A DNA stretch of 64,000 bases from Hysterangium stoloniferum. Its lineage: Eukaryota > Basidiomycota > Agaricomycetes > Hysterangiales > Hysterangiaceae. Position 1 is the stretch's first letter; each line of letters starts with the position of its first letter. The stretch lies in assembly GCA_015178975.1 (NCBI GenBank), contig WHVD01000077.1, positions 345,494-409,493 on the forward strand, in the 5' to 3' direction. The notes below the pieces were generated by a model that was given only the letters and a program-made list of their open reading frames with translations, ran no database searches and was not told the origin of the DNA. Made by a program: the position numbers and the translations under genes. This document shows positions 1-11,507 of the stretch, in pieces.

Positions 1-713
1 ACACCTCTGCAGTTTTCCTGTCAATCAAACAAGTCCGAGACAACCTCTTTGACAGGCTCATGAAGGCCCCCCTGGAGATTCATGGAGATCAAGCGGCTTG
101 CACATTTATATCAGTGTTGTGCTGACACGTTTGACTGTTGCCCCCAAAATTTCACACACCTTTCAACACCCACAGTTTGGACCATCACTATCACCATTTC
201 CATGCCAATTCACTTGCTGTGGTCACTGCTGCATTTTTCCCATTGCTGCTACATTTTGCACTGCCACCACATTTTTCCATCAATGCTGCCATGTTTCACC
301 ACTATTGCCCATTCCTCCAACATTTCCATTGCATTTTATTTCACTATCACAACATTTTCCACCTGTCGTCACACTTTCACTTGCCATGGTATTCTGGTTG
401 CCATGCTGTTACTTGTCACACTATGTTCAATTCCCTGCTGATGTCAAGTTATTGTGATGGTTTTCACTCATCATTTCATGGTTGGAGCTCATTCACACAA
501 GTTTATCCTCCCCCCTCCTCCCTGACTCTCAGATTATTTTGATTTGTTGTTTTTCATCAATGCCTGTATGCTAGAGCTAGAAAATTGAAGACTCAGAGAC
601 TTATTTGGTTGAGGGAGTAAATTTTTGTTTTCAATTGCTTTTAATTGGAAGACTTCTATATTTCAGGGAGTGTTTTGGGCACCTTGTTTTGCTTGAGGGA
701 GTGTGTTAGAATA

Positions 714-946
714 CATGGCTGTGAGAGCATGTACAAAGTGCTACACCAGCAATTTGCCACCCCATTTTGCTTTTGATTTTAGCTTAATCCTGTGTTGCCA
801 CACACTATTGTTCTCATGGTGTATATAAGCAGTATAGTTTTTTTGTAATTACACTATCCATTTGCCTCCTATGAGACAGAGGTTAAATGTAAATTATATT
901 TATCTTTGCTTATGATTCTTATGAACTTCGAGAACTGTTTTCAACA
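714..946 (+). mobile_element. Copia-type LTR-like relic (copy A)
   Basis: A purine-rich tract resembling a Copia polypurine tract (cttgagggagtg) directly precedes TGTTAGAATACA. The segment holds a TATATAAG box and ends in CAACA about 230 bp later, so it has the TG...CA form of a short LTR. No 5 bp target duplication is visible, so the right boundary is a guess. The equivalent in the other duplicate is about 9414-9647. Confidence 0.3.
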
Positions 947-947
947 G

Positions 948-1260
948 TTTTAATGCACTTCTCATTATCAGAGTGTGGAACAAAAATCATAATATTAACT
1001 ATCCTGATAGTGCTAATAGAGAAGTAGAATATATTTGATACCTAATTCTTTAGTTGCTTTCCCAGTCAGGCCATGGTATGGCACTATATAAGATCACACA
1101 TGGGAGCCATATATGGTGTGTGGACAATACATGAAGGATGTGTTTATTGAAGGTCAATTATGGTTGTTTGAAGAGGAGAGGACTGACAAGCAATATCAGG
1201 ATAGTTAATTCAATGTTATGATTTTTGTACCACACTCGGATAATGAGAAGTGCATTAAAA
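948..1260. mobile_element. MITE-like element with ~65 bp terminal inverted repeats (copy A)
   Basis: The left arm (948-1009, starting ttttaatgcacttctcatta) and the right arm (1194-1260, ending taatgagaagtgcattaaaa) are reverse complements with only a few mismatches. They flank about 185 bp without coding potential. The whole would fold into a long imperfect hairpin. The size and arms suit a non-autonomous DNA transposon (MITE). No clear target duplication could be read, and I do not know the parent family. Confidence 0.65.
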
Positions 1261-1872
1261 TAAACAAAACATGAGGGAGTCTCCTAGGCAGGGAGAAAAG
1301 CCAACATATATGTCCGCAAAAGATATTACTGAGGTTTTAGTGGGTATTGATCAGAGGAGGCCTCTGTGAGGCTGAACTGGCTCGAGCCCCACACTAACAG
1401 CTTGTCTGTTGTGCATAAAAGCATTTCCTCACATGGTAAACACGTGGCAATGACCATATGTGAAATATCCTTCTCTCTTTCTGTGTTCTACTTTCAGTAT
1501 GGCATATGAACACACTCACACCCTGGCACGAGCCAGTTGAAGACTAGCGCGGATAAGGCGAGCCTTGGCTACTCCGCCTTATCCAAATACGCCGCACAAA
1601 GAACCAAAAAGTAATAACGGCTCACTCCTTTGTTTTATATGACATCTCTTATTATTTCAGGATGATATATTTCGATAGATATAAACCGGGCTAGTACACC
1701 CCACATGGTATCATTTGATACTGAGAAATGATTATATCAATGCTCAACAGGAAAAAAAATCAACATTTATGACAGTGGCTGAGAGACAACAAAAATTCGG
1801 TTGGAAATTCTCCTAAAGCAGGTGGGGTTGGCAACAGCACAAGTTGGATAAACTGCAAGCAAGCCATGACAA

Positions 1873-2682
1873 TTATTCTACCTTCGCGCCGGTAACTCTC
1901 ACTGACGTTCTCCAATCCCTGAACTTATCCACGTCGTCCCAGATGCTTCGCCCCGCACCAAACCGCGCGATATGATCGAAGAAAGCAGGCCGCACAATTA
2001 ACCGCTTATCCGATGTCTTGGCGAGCTTGACCCAGCCCTCGTCCCCGAGCTGTCTCGTAGTGGTACAACAGACCAGGAGAATTTTTATCGAGGGAAGAGT
2101 TAGTAGATCGTGAATGAGGGCCATACACTGCACATCGATGGGATACCACCCTCCGCCTGACATCCCGACATGCGTGAGCGCCTTCAATGCCCGCCAATGT
2201 TCTATCTCAATTTGGAATCCATGTTCGACGAATATGTGCGTCGCGTGTTCGAAGATATTTGACTTTTGCCAGTTTAGGGTGGATAGTTCAATATTAATGA
2301 TGATTATCTGGTCAGGGCGCATCGGAGCGTCGAATGGTGGGGCATGTACTGCAAGGAGCAGAAGTCTCGAGACATTTCGACATGACTGCAACATTTTCTC
2401 CAGAACATGACGGGGGGTTGGTTCCCAGGCCATGTTTAAGAACAGGTTTCGTGTATAGGATAATTTCAGGCCATTACAGGCGTGATACAAGTTGCCTATG
2501 TTGGAAGGGGTGATAGCGATTGTATTGTAAAGGATGGGCGTAGTCCATTGGTTAAAAGTTCTGCACACGATTGCGAGTATCACGGCTGTACGGTTATCTC
2601 TTGCAGCAGTCTCGATGATTATACGGAGGATTTCGACGGGGAGCCACGGAAATGCCGTGGTAGTCATCGGATGACCAGGCAC
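1873..2682 (-). CDS. F-box-like protein, copy 1
   Basis: A single-exon 269-residue protein. Residues about 11-55 (starting FPWLPVEILRIIIETAA) have the F-box pattern: a Leu-Pro-x-Glu-Ile-Leu start, a hydrophobic helix, then an Arg-Thr-Phe-Asn-Gln-Trp segment and Leu-Tyr-Asn-Thr-Ile. In agaricomycetes this family has a short F-box followed by variable sequence with no clear LRR or WD repeats, and that is what is seen here. F-box proteins bind Skp1 and bring substrates to SCF ubiquitin ligases; the substrate cannot be guessed. The ATG at 2682 is the first in frame. The protein differs from the copy at 10576-11388 by only three substitutions and one extra residue. The frame is intact in both, so both may be functional. 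Confidence 0.75.
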   Translation of the reverse strand: MPGHPMTTTAFPWLPVEILRIIIETAARDNRTAVILAIVCRTFNQWTTPILYNTIAITPSNIGNLYHACNGLKLSYTRNLFLNMAWEPTPRHVLEKMLQSCRNVSRLLLLAVHAPPFDAPMRPDQIIIINIELSTLNWQKSNIFEHATHIFVEHGFQIEIEHWRALKALTHVGMSGGGWYPIDVQCMALIHDLLTLPSIKILLVCCTTTRQLGDEGWVKLAKTSDKRLIVRPAFFDHIARFGAGRSIWDDVDKFRDWRTSVRVTGAKVE

Positions 2683-2801
2683 TGTGGGATGCTGACAAAG
2701 CGTCTATGTTTATTATCTGTCGTGCCGTTATGTCAGCTCTTCATAAAAAAGGTCCCAATTGTACAAAATTGTAATACATGGATTGTGCAACAAATGCCGA
2801 A

Positions 2802-3281
2802 CACCTGTGTATCTTCTATTTCCGACCTAATTAGCTTGCCGCATAGCCCCCTGAGCCCCGACCTGTAAGAATATGCGGCTGGTTTCCATGTGGGTGAAGG
2901 GGTGACAAAACCCTTAACGAAATACATCCAATGACTAAGCTACTGTACAGTATGAGACCATCAAGCTCAACGGCTTGCAACATATCCTAATAAATCCCAA
3001 CATGACCTAGTTAGAATGAATAAGCTGTTTTGCCGCACCCTGCTGGATGGTCCTGCACGAGTATATACATAATCTGTAAGAGTCCAGTCATGTACATGCA
3101 CGTGACCACCCACATTCACCCACATCGATAACCTGGGATAACCCCCACATGATCTGTTAACCCCCATGAGTAAAAATACAAATAAACAAATCACAACAAA
3201 GTGTGATCTCTGTGACACAACGTGTCAATATCACAGTCAGGACACGTCACACACCCTGCTTCCTGCTTCCATTCTCACCTG
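2802..3281. other. Intergenic, upstream of MULE-like gene
   Basis: Non-coding as far as can be seen. It separates the end of duplication copy A from the first exon at 3282 and would hold that gene's promoter. No terminal inverted repeat of the transposon could be recognised here. Confidence 0.5.
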
Positions 3282-6200
3282 ATGTCTTCCAGCTCAATCA
3301 ACCTGTCAAGCCTTCTCAAAGTGGCAGGAGATGACATTATCAGAGCGTATCGGACAAAAGTGAGTGTATAAATATTTACGCCTTGGAGTGTGGACAACAG
3401 CTAAATTGATTGTTAATTCTTTCAGTACTTCACTACTGGTATCATTGAAGCATCTGGCGACTTTCTTTCCAACAAGAATGCTATAAATTGGGTGAATGCT
3501 GAAAATTTCCAGCATTTCGTAGTCGAATGGCTCCAGGTTCCCACACCGTGTACTCCACAGATAATCGAGTCTTCAACATCTGCAAGTGCACTTCCATTGA
3601 GACAGTATAAACGACAGCGGGGATCATCAACATCTTCTGAGCATTCAGTGGTGATAGCCAGTAAGCTTCATATTCCCTCCAGATGTTCTTTGCTAATTTT
3701 CATGAGATAAACGACTGCGGAGAGTATCTAGATCTCCTCCTCCAATCACCTGGGTGACCCCAAGTAAGCTTTATATTTTCTCAGTCAGCTCCATTTTTGC
3801 TAATATTCGTTAGATAAGTCTACTGGCACACCAGCCAAAAAGCATGCCCGGTATTCCAAACATCAAGCGATGACTGATGCTGGCTGGATACAGATCACAC
3901 GCCAACAATGGGTCAAGCAGCTGGTTGAACTGACAGAAATTCCTACGACCTGGCCAATTCCTATGGAAGGTGAATCCATAGGATATATTCTTGATCTGAC
4001 CAACAGCGCCTTCAAATTTATTGATTCCAATGGTAATCCACTCTCCATGGCAGCTATTATTAAGAACAAGGTATGTTCATTCTCATTCTTGATTTTAATA
4101 TCTTATTATTATTATTTATATGTCAGTGTGTTGATGGTTGGGGTGATGGAAGTGGTGGAACCAAAGATGCTGGCCCTGTCGTCTTCCCCCTTGGCAAGAT
4201 CAAAACTCAACGAGCTATTCATGTTTGCCGTGGCCATTTTATGTGTTCACGTGTGGATTCATCCTTATTCTTCAAGTATGAGCGCTATAGTGACGATTTC
4301 AAGACCTTTGAGGAGATCCACAATGCACAGATGGCCAATAATGCAGCTGAAGCAGATTCAGTTATTGGTGTGGCTGCAGCGTAAGTCCTTATTATCTTTA
4401 TATTCACTTCATTAGCTTTAATGAGATTTGTTTAAGTTTTTATAATAGTGTTGCATTTCGAACATGTAAATTCAATGATGGAAAATGTAAGGGGCAGCCA
4501 ATCATCCAGACTTTTGAACGTGTAAGTTTAAGATTCTTTTTTATTTATACATTTCAACAGTGCTGTTCTTTAGATGACGGCATTTGGCAAGGATCAATTC
4601 ATTGGATGCTCAGCAAGGCAACCTGCCGAAGATAAACATGCCCACATTTTTTTCTCAATCCCACTCCATGTCTCCCAGTCCACATTAAATGATATTTTTA
4701 CTACCCAGGGTTCCACATCTCGGGATACTGAAAAGTACACAGGTCCATGCTATTATACCATCCCACCAACTGTTGGCTTGAAACAGGAGAAATGCCATAA
4801 GTCTCAGTTCATTATTATACATATACACATATATTGTTAATTTATTATCTAGCCCACGTACATTTTGAAAACGGCAAATTACTTAATGGCCTCATCACCC
4901 GGCATCAGTGCCCCACTCAGATTATAATATATACCCCAATTGATCCTTCCATTCGAAAAGCTGTCGTCATAACCACACCTGGACTCCCCCACAATCATCC
5001 CCCTTACGCATTGCAAAAACTAACATTTGAGGCAACTGAACTCTACGTGGAGGCAATTGAGGCGGTTGGGCTTCTTGGTTCAACAGTGGGACAGATTGAT
5101 CGAGGTCAGTGGTTCTTTCCATTTACTTGCCTTTTTATTGAGCATTATCATTATTAATGCTGTAGCTCCAACCACAAAAGCTCTGCTTGCATCACAAAAG
5201 GCCACTGACAGCAAGGCCACCAGCAGTCTCACACGACACCGAGTCAAACAGCGCATTCTCAGTGGGATGAAACAAAAGCAATATCCCGAGGGAAAGGATA
5301 TAGCAGGTATGAGTTTTTTTAATTCATTCTCATCTCGTTCTGACATTTAATCTACCAGGTGTAAAGCACATGTATGAAAATATTGAGTTGAAACGGCCTG
5401 TGCAGGAGCGATACATCCAATCCATGCATAGTGAATTATGTAATGACGGTAATGATCAGATTGATGTTGTTGTAACAATGCTCCCTGATCTTGCAGAGCT
5501 TGTCCACAATGTCACCTCTACTCAGCATGATACTACATACAAGCGCATATTTGGAGCATTCAATGAGTGGGAGATTGTGATATGGCATCCATATTTGTGC
5601 CGCCATGAGTCCACTTATTCTTTAATCCTTATTTTTATTGAACTTCGTGGTTACTCAGGTGTAGCAATAGGATGCATCTACTGCAATCGTGAAACTCGAC
5701 AGGCCTACTGTTTAATTTGGACAGAATGGTTCAAGGCCATTGAGCGTGTCACTAACAAAAGCGTCAAATTCAAAGCCCTTCACAAGGAAGGCAAACATGC
5801 TATCTTCATGGTGGACGGTTCTGCTCCACAAATGCAAGGCCTTGGTGACTTCTTGTTAACTCAAAATGATCCCTTGGTCAGCAGGATTGCAACAAAGGAT
5901 CCACAAATTATAGTTCAGTATTGTAGTCGCATTTGCAACATACATTGCCAACGGTACGTCTTTACTTTTCTTGCGACTTTGGTCTAATTGGCTTTCTAGA
6001 GGGGTTGAGCCTCTAAAGGCAGTTTGTTCACATGAAGATTACAACCGCATTGTCCACTTTCAATATATCACGACACAGGAGAAGATGGATGAATTTACAG
6101 CTTGGTGCTTGGGGCATGAACAACCGAAAGTCCGAGGTATTTACTTTTTCTAAAACACTTACACCGTTATTACTTATTTTGGTTCTGCAGATTGGTGGCG

Positions 6201-6982
6201 GAACAAGCTTGCATATCCATGGTACATCCCTGCACTGTGCCGCCATTTTTCAAAAGTTCCATCAGCTGACTGGGATCTCGGACCAACCAACACAAATCTT
6301 AACGAACAGTCACATCAAGCAACAAATCGTGCCACAGGTGTCCACATCCCACTTGCAGAGGCAATTGACAGGTGAGTTACATGAATGATTTATAATTATC
6401 ACAGATATCTAATCTCATTACTACAGTGCATTTGAATATGATAAACAGATTTCACGGGAACTTCAATTGGCATTGGAAAACTGCATCTTGACGAACCATC
6501 AAAACACACTCACACACTGGTTCATCTCAAACAATCATCGGACTTCTCTACGTATTGAACGAGTGGACATGGCTGATCGCATACGCAAGGAGGTCACAAA
6601 TATCGAAATCAAATTGGCAGCAGCATTAGAAGAAAAGAAGATAGCTATAGAGAACGTGAATCAATTACGAACTGAGAAGAAACAAGTGTCCAGTGGTAAG
6701 AAGATTAATCTCAAAACTTCTGGGAGAGGCTTTCCAACACCAGCTGTTGCAATATCCACCGAAAAGGCAAATTTCCCTTTCCCATCCCTATCCTTACCCT
6801 CTTCTTCTTATCATCCCACATCCACCGAGCCCTTCTACGCATCACTCCCTCCTGAACTGGAGCCACCTCCATCTTCTTATAACGTTCATTTATCTTACCT
6901 CCAACAATCTAGACTGTACACGAATTCTGAGCCTGTGTTTCCATCTGCCACCTGCCCTCCCAATCTTCGTTCTAACCAATAA
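3282..6982 (+). CDS. MULE-like DDE transposase, 13 exons, one broken splice donor
   Basis: Joining GT-AG introns gives one open frame of about 1012 residues. Exons: 3282-3359, 3426-3660, 3707-3763, 3814-4070, 4127-4380, 4449-4521, 4574-4796, 4853-5104, 5166-5306, 5359-5953, 6000-6136, 6191-6371, 6427-6982; all phases agree. Exons 6-8 hold a Cys/His region ending in PHNHPP, the FLYWCH/WRKY-GCM1-like finger that precedes Mutator-like transposases. Exon 10 holds the core: a first Asp (QHDTTYKRIF), then MVDGSAPQMQGLGDFL, then HCQR; exon 12 has the downstream Glu context (NEQSHQATNRATG). I assign it to the MULE/Mutator superfamily by motif only. The donor of intron 7 reads ATAAGT (4797-4802) instead of GTAAGT, and reading through hits a stop, so the copy is probably damaged. 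No terminal inverted repeats were identified. Confidence 0.6.
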
Positions 6983-7983
6983 CCGATATAATTTTTTTAT
7001 TACTGTAATTATTTTAGTTCGTTATAATATTTAATTAATTATTCAATTTTAATATTTAGTTAACTAATTAAACTTCCTTAAATGGACAGGACGACTCGAC
7101 TCTTACAGATTATGCATAGCCTTGTCCTGCACTTCCCGGCTGCTAGACGAGTCCACCCTTCGCTTGCAATGCTCCACGCGACCTCTAGTTGTACACAACT
7201 GTACATAGCTGACATAATGCATCTCCCTGCACTTTGCTTGTCCCACCTGCCGCCATTTCATTCCTGGGCTTTGCTTTCCTATCATTTCATGGGCAAGAAG
7301 CGCAAATTAGGGCTCTCTTCAAAGGTCTCTGTATCTAGTGTTTGGCCAAATGGATGTCTTGTAACTTCTAGGATTACTACTGTGCACAGGAGGATGGTCA
7401 CACTTTATTGAATATACAAAATTTTACTGAATAATCCTCATATTTTCTAAGTGAGTCTATTCCTTCTGGCCATGACAACTTATTCTATGAGTTTATATTT
7501 AATTACCTGAAATTTCATCTTTAAAATATGCATGCCTTTTTAAAATACACACAAATGACATAGTTACACAAGATTATTTGGGTTAACCTAGATTATTTGG
7601 GTTAACCTAGATCATTTGGGTTAAACAAGATCATTTGGGTTAAACAAGATTATTTGGGTTATGACTTAATCTTTGGGTTATAATGTATTCTGTTGTATAC
7701 AAGCAAACTTTCAAATATATTTCATATAATTCAAATTTAGTTGGTTTAGAGAGTTAACCAGAACTATCTGGGGTACCAATCCCCATTGTGCAATTTATTC
7801 CAAAAGAATAATCTACAGACAATTGTTTGACTAAATTTTGTCAGATATAGGATAAATATTAATATTTTTCAGAGTGATACCTAATCAACTGAATTTGATT
7901 AAATATTAATTTTACAACAAACAATATAAATATATATACTTTAGTGGATAAATAATTTTTAAAGTTTTGGGTTATAATAACAT
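6983..7983. other. AT-rich intergenic region with a short tandem array
   Basis: No credible gene. It holds the 3' flank of the MULE-like gene and, at 7571-7668, the tandem repeat listed separately. The right half is very AT-rich. Confidence 0.5.
7571..7668. repeat. Tandem repeat, five ~20 bp units
   Basis: Five consecutive units of the form agat(t/c)atttgggttaa(c/a)c(t)a can be read, the last degenerate, followed by two looser TTTGGGTTA echoes up to about 7685. No function is evident. Confidence 0.8.
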
Positions 7984-8823
7984 TGTTAGAATACACACAC
8001 AGGCTGGGTTTCTGGAGAAACCCACGGGATATCCGGTAGGACTTGGCTTCAGCTTATAGGCTGCACCCTCGCTAGATCGTGTTGTCCAATTTCAAATGGA
8101 TGGACGGGGATCCCGGGGAGTCTGGGCGGGGTTCATGGGTCATAGGTCGTAAGTTGGAGGTCGTGGGTCGTAAGTCGGGGGTCGTGGGTCGTGAGTTGAG
8201 TTGGCTGAGAGAGGTAGATGCACCGGAGCCCGTGGGCTCCGACTAGTGCGAGCGATGTGAAGCGAGTAAGGTTTTAGAGCGGAAAATATTATTAGATTAC
8301 TGGGGGGAATCTAAGCTAATTTTCTGACTGGATTGTATGTACAACATCTGCCAGTTTATATAGACCGTGGAATGCATGATATACCAAATCCAGTAATAAC
8401 GAAATGAAACTAACAAAACATAAAACGGGAATAGTAAACACCAAATCGGTGTTAGGAACGGGACAGAACAGAGCGGAGTCCGAATCATGACAAAGCATAA
8501 CCCATAACGGGAAACGGAGCGGGAGCGGAGTCCTAAATCGTGACAGGTCATTTGACTAAAACGGGAATGGGGCTCAATTAGAGCGGTGACGGGATTCTAA
8601 GCGGGGACCGGTGACTGATGCATGGGACGAAGACGGACATAGACAGAGATGGAGTCCAGGGGAAGTCCGGTGACTGATATGTGTCATATTGAGGTCAAAC
8701 GTAACGAGTCTTGATGTAACGGAGTCCGGGTGGGAAATCCTATAAACAGATGATTGGTGCTTGTAGCATGTGGGGGCGTACAGGTTAGTGCCCGGAGTCC
8801 GGCGGGATTGTCCGGTCGTAACA
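7984..8823 (-). mobile_element. Solo LTR, family A (Gypsy-A), TSD aacat
   Basis: An 840 bp TG...CA element starting TGTTAGAATACACACACAGG and ending GGTCGTAACA, flanked by the perfect 5 bp duplication aacat (7979-7983 and 8824-8828). It is homologous to the LTR of the chromoviral Gypsy-A at 19594-20423. Sense orientation is taken as minus, because the complementary strand carries the TATATA box and the TGTTACGACCGG start that abuts the polypurine tract in Gypsy-A. It includes a GGTCGTGGGTCG-type minisatellite near 8140-8200 and the conserved cttcagcttataggctg block. Confidence 0.9.
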
Positions 8824-9648
8824 AACATAATGAATTTATGATTCCAACATCAAATTGTTTAGAGATATTCCGGGGATTTTGAAGGCGGAAGATTTCTGTG
8901 CTGGTGTACCACACCCCCGCAGGTTTCCTGTCGATGTTGAAATTTGATGCCCGTGCCCTTTGACTGTTGCTCCTGAATTGTCACACACCATCGCCCACAT
9001 TTTGGATCATCGCTATCACCATTTCCATGCCGATTTACTGGCTGTTGTCGCCACTGCATTTTTCCCGTTACATTTTGCACTGCTGCCACATCTTGCCACC
9101 AATGCCACCGTGTTTCACCACTATCGCCCATTCCTCTGATATTTCCATGGCATCTTTTTTCACTATTGCTGCGTTTTCCACTCATCTATGCGTCTTCTAC
9201 TCATCTTTGCGTTTTCCACTCATCTTCATGTTTTCCACTTATCTTCGCATTTTTCACTTAGCATTATATTCTGGTTGCCATGCTGGAGCTAGAAAATTGA
9301 AGACTTTAACACTTATTTGGTTGAGGTAGTAAATTTTTATTTTCAATTGCTTTTAATTGAAAGACTTTTATATTTCAGGGAGTGTTTTGGGCACTTGGTT
9401 TTCCTCGAGAGAGTGTATTAGAATATAGAGCTGTGTGAGCATGTACAAGGTGCTACACTGGCCCCATTGTTCTTTTGATTTTTGGTGTATTGTCACATAC
9501 TATTGTTCTCATTGTGTATATACATAAGTAGTATAGTTTTTTTATAATTACACTATCCATTTCCCCCCTATGAGACATTGAGGTCAAATGGAAATTATAT
9601 TCATCTTTCCTTATGATTCTTATGAACTTCGAGAACTGATTTCAACAG

Positions 9649-9960
9649 TTTTAATGCACTTCTCATTATCAGAGTGTGGTACAATAATCATAACATTGAA
9701 TTAACTATCCCAATATTGCTGATAGACAAGTAGAATATATTTGATACAGTTGATTTCCCAGTCAGGCTATGGTATGGCACTATATATGTAAGATCACACA
9801 TGGGAGCTATACATGGTGTGTGGACAACACATGAAGGATGTGTTTATTGAAGGTCAATCGTGGTTGTTCAAAGAGGAGAGGACTGACAAGCAATATCAGG
9901 ATAATTAATTCAATGTTATGATCTTTGTACCACATTCTGATAATGAGAAGTGTATTAAAA
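9649..9960. mobile_element. MITE-like element with ~65 bp terminal inverted repeats (copy B)
   Basis: The second copy of the inverted-repeat element of 948-1260, 312 bp long, at the same place in the duplication. Left arm from 9649, right arm ending at 9960. Both copies still pair along their arms despite point differences. Confidence 0.65.
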
Positions 9961-10575
9961 CGGACAAAATTGTGGGGGAGTCTCCTAGGCAGAGAGAAAA
10001 GGCAACATATATGTTCCGCAAAAGATATTACTGAGGTTTTAGTGGGTTTTGGTCAGAGGAGGCCTCTGTGAGGCTGAACCTGGCTCGAGCCCCACACTAA
10101 CAGCCTGTCTGTTGTGCATAAAAGCATTTCCTCACGTGGTAAACATGTGGCAATGACCATATATGAAATATCCTTCTCTCTTTCTGTGTTCTACTTTCAG
10201 TATGGCTATGAACACACTCACACCCTGGCACGAGCCAGTTGAAGACTAGCGCGGATAAGGCGAACCTTGGCTACTCCGCCTTATCCAAATACGCCGCACA
10301 AAGAACAAAAAAGTAATAACGGCTCACTCCTTTGTTTTATATGACATCTCTTATTATTTCAGGATGATATATTTTGATAGATATATACCAGGCTAGTGCA
10401 CTCTACATGGTATCAAATGATACTGAGAAATGATTATATCAATGCTCAACAGAAAAAAAAAATCAACATTTATGACAGTGGCTGAGAGACAACAAAAATT
10501 CGGTTGGAAATTCTCCTAAAGCAGGTGGGGTTGGCAACAGCACAAGTTGGATAAACTGCAAGCAAGCCATGACAA

Positions 10576-11388
10576 TTATTCTACCTTCGCGCCGGTAACT
10601 CTCACTGACGTTCTCCAATCCCTGAACTTATCCACGTCGTCCCAGATGCTTCGCCCCGCACCAAACCGCGCGATATGATCGAAGAAAGCAGGCCGCACAA
10701 TTAACCGCTTATCCGATGTCTTGGCGAGCTTGACCCAGCCCTCGTCCCCGAGCTGTCTCGTAGTGGTACAACAGACCAGGAGAATTTTTATCGAGGGAAG
10801 AGTTAGTAGATCGTGAATGAGGGCCATACACTGCACATCGATGGAATACCACCCTCCGCCTGACATCCCGACATGCGTGAGCGCCTTCAATGCCCGCCAA
10901 TGTTCTATCTCAATTTGGAATCCATGTTCGACGAATATGTGCGTCGCGTGTTCGAAGATATTTGACTTTTGCCAGTTTAGGGTGGACAGTTCAATATTAA
11001 TGATGATTATCTGGTCAGGGCGCATCGGAACGTCGAATGGTGGGGCATGTACTGCAACAAGGAGTAGAAGTCTCGAGACATTTCGACATGACTGCAACAT
11101 TTTCTCCAGAACATGACGGGGCGTTGGTTCCCAGGCCATGTTTAAGAACAGGTTTCGTGTATAGGATAATTTCAGGCCATTACAGGCGTGATACAAGTTG
11201 CCTATGTTGGAAGGGGTGATAGCGATTGTATTGTAAAGGATGGGCGTAGTCCATTGGTTAAAAGTTCTGCACACGACTGCGAGTATCACGGCTGTACGGT
11301 TATCTCTTGCAGCAGTCTCGATGATTATACGGAGGATTTCGACGGGGAGCCACGGAAATGCCGTGGTAGTCATCGGATGACCAGGCAC
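10576..11388 (-). CDS. F-box-like protein, copy 2
   Basis: A 270-residue paralogue of the protein at 1873-2682. Visible differences are Ile to Val in the F-box helix (AVVC), one extra Val after the RLLLL run, Ala to Val before PMRPD, and Pro to Ser in the GGGWY segment. The F-box-like region is at residues 11-55; the rest is unrecognised. The intact frame, against a diverged left flank, suggests either selection on the protein or recent gene conversion. Confidence 0.75.
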   Translation of the reverse strand: MPGHPMTTTAFPWLPVEILRIIIETAARDNRTAVILAVVCRTFNQWTTPILYNTIAITPSNIGNLYHACNGLKLSYTRNLFLNMAWEPTPRHVLEKMLQSCRNVSRLLLLVAVHAPPFDVPMRPDQIIIINIELSTLNWQKSNIFEHATHIFVEHGFQIEIEHWRALKALTHVGMSGGGWYSIDVQCMALIHDLLTLPSIKILLVCCTTTRQLGDEGWVKLAKTSDKRLIVRPAFFDHIARFGAGRSIWDDVDKFRDWRTSVRVTGAKVE

Positions 11389-11507
11389 TGTGGGATGCTG
11401 ACAAAGCGTCTATGTTTATTATCTGTCGTGCCGTTATGTCAGCTCTTCATAAAAAAGGTCCCAATTGTACAAAATTGTAATACATGGATTGTGCAACAAA
11501 TGCCGAA

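Larger units (their letters stand above)
1..2801. repeat. Segmental duplication, copy A (partner 8911-11507)
   Basis: This stretch aligns with 8911-11507 in the same orientation. The match begins at or before the window edge (compare position 1 with 8911) and stops sharply at about 2801, after the shared bases atgccgaa; the partner continues with different sequence. The shared block holds a T/C-rich leader, a Copia-LTR-like piece, a 0.31 kb inverted-repeat element, a spacer and an F-box gene. The first 0.5 kb is visibly diverged with indels, whereas the F-box part is nearly identical. Copy A is about 200 bp longer. Positions 1261-1872 hold no gene that I can see. Confidence 0.9.
8911..11507. 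repeat. Segmental duplication, copy B (partner 1-2801)
   Basis: Same content and order as copy A: T/C-rich leader, LTR-like piece (about 9414-9647), inverted-repeat element, spacer, F-box gene. The match ends at about 11507. Copy B is shorter through deletions in the left part. Positions 9961-10575 contain no gene. Confidence 0.9.

Noticed and set aside
714-946. Treating the Copia-like LTR as a confident element
   Set aside because: No target duplication and no internal Copia sequence beside it; kept only as a low-confidence feature.
5595-5660. An extra intron inside exon 10 of the MULE-like gene (gtccac...ctcag)
   Set aside because: Every candidate removal breaks the frame, while the unspliced frame stays open.
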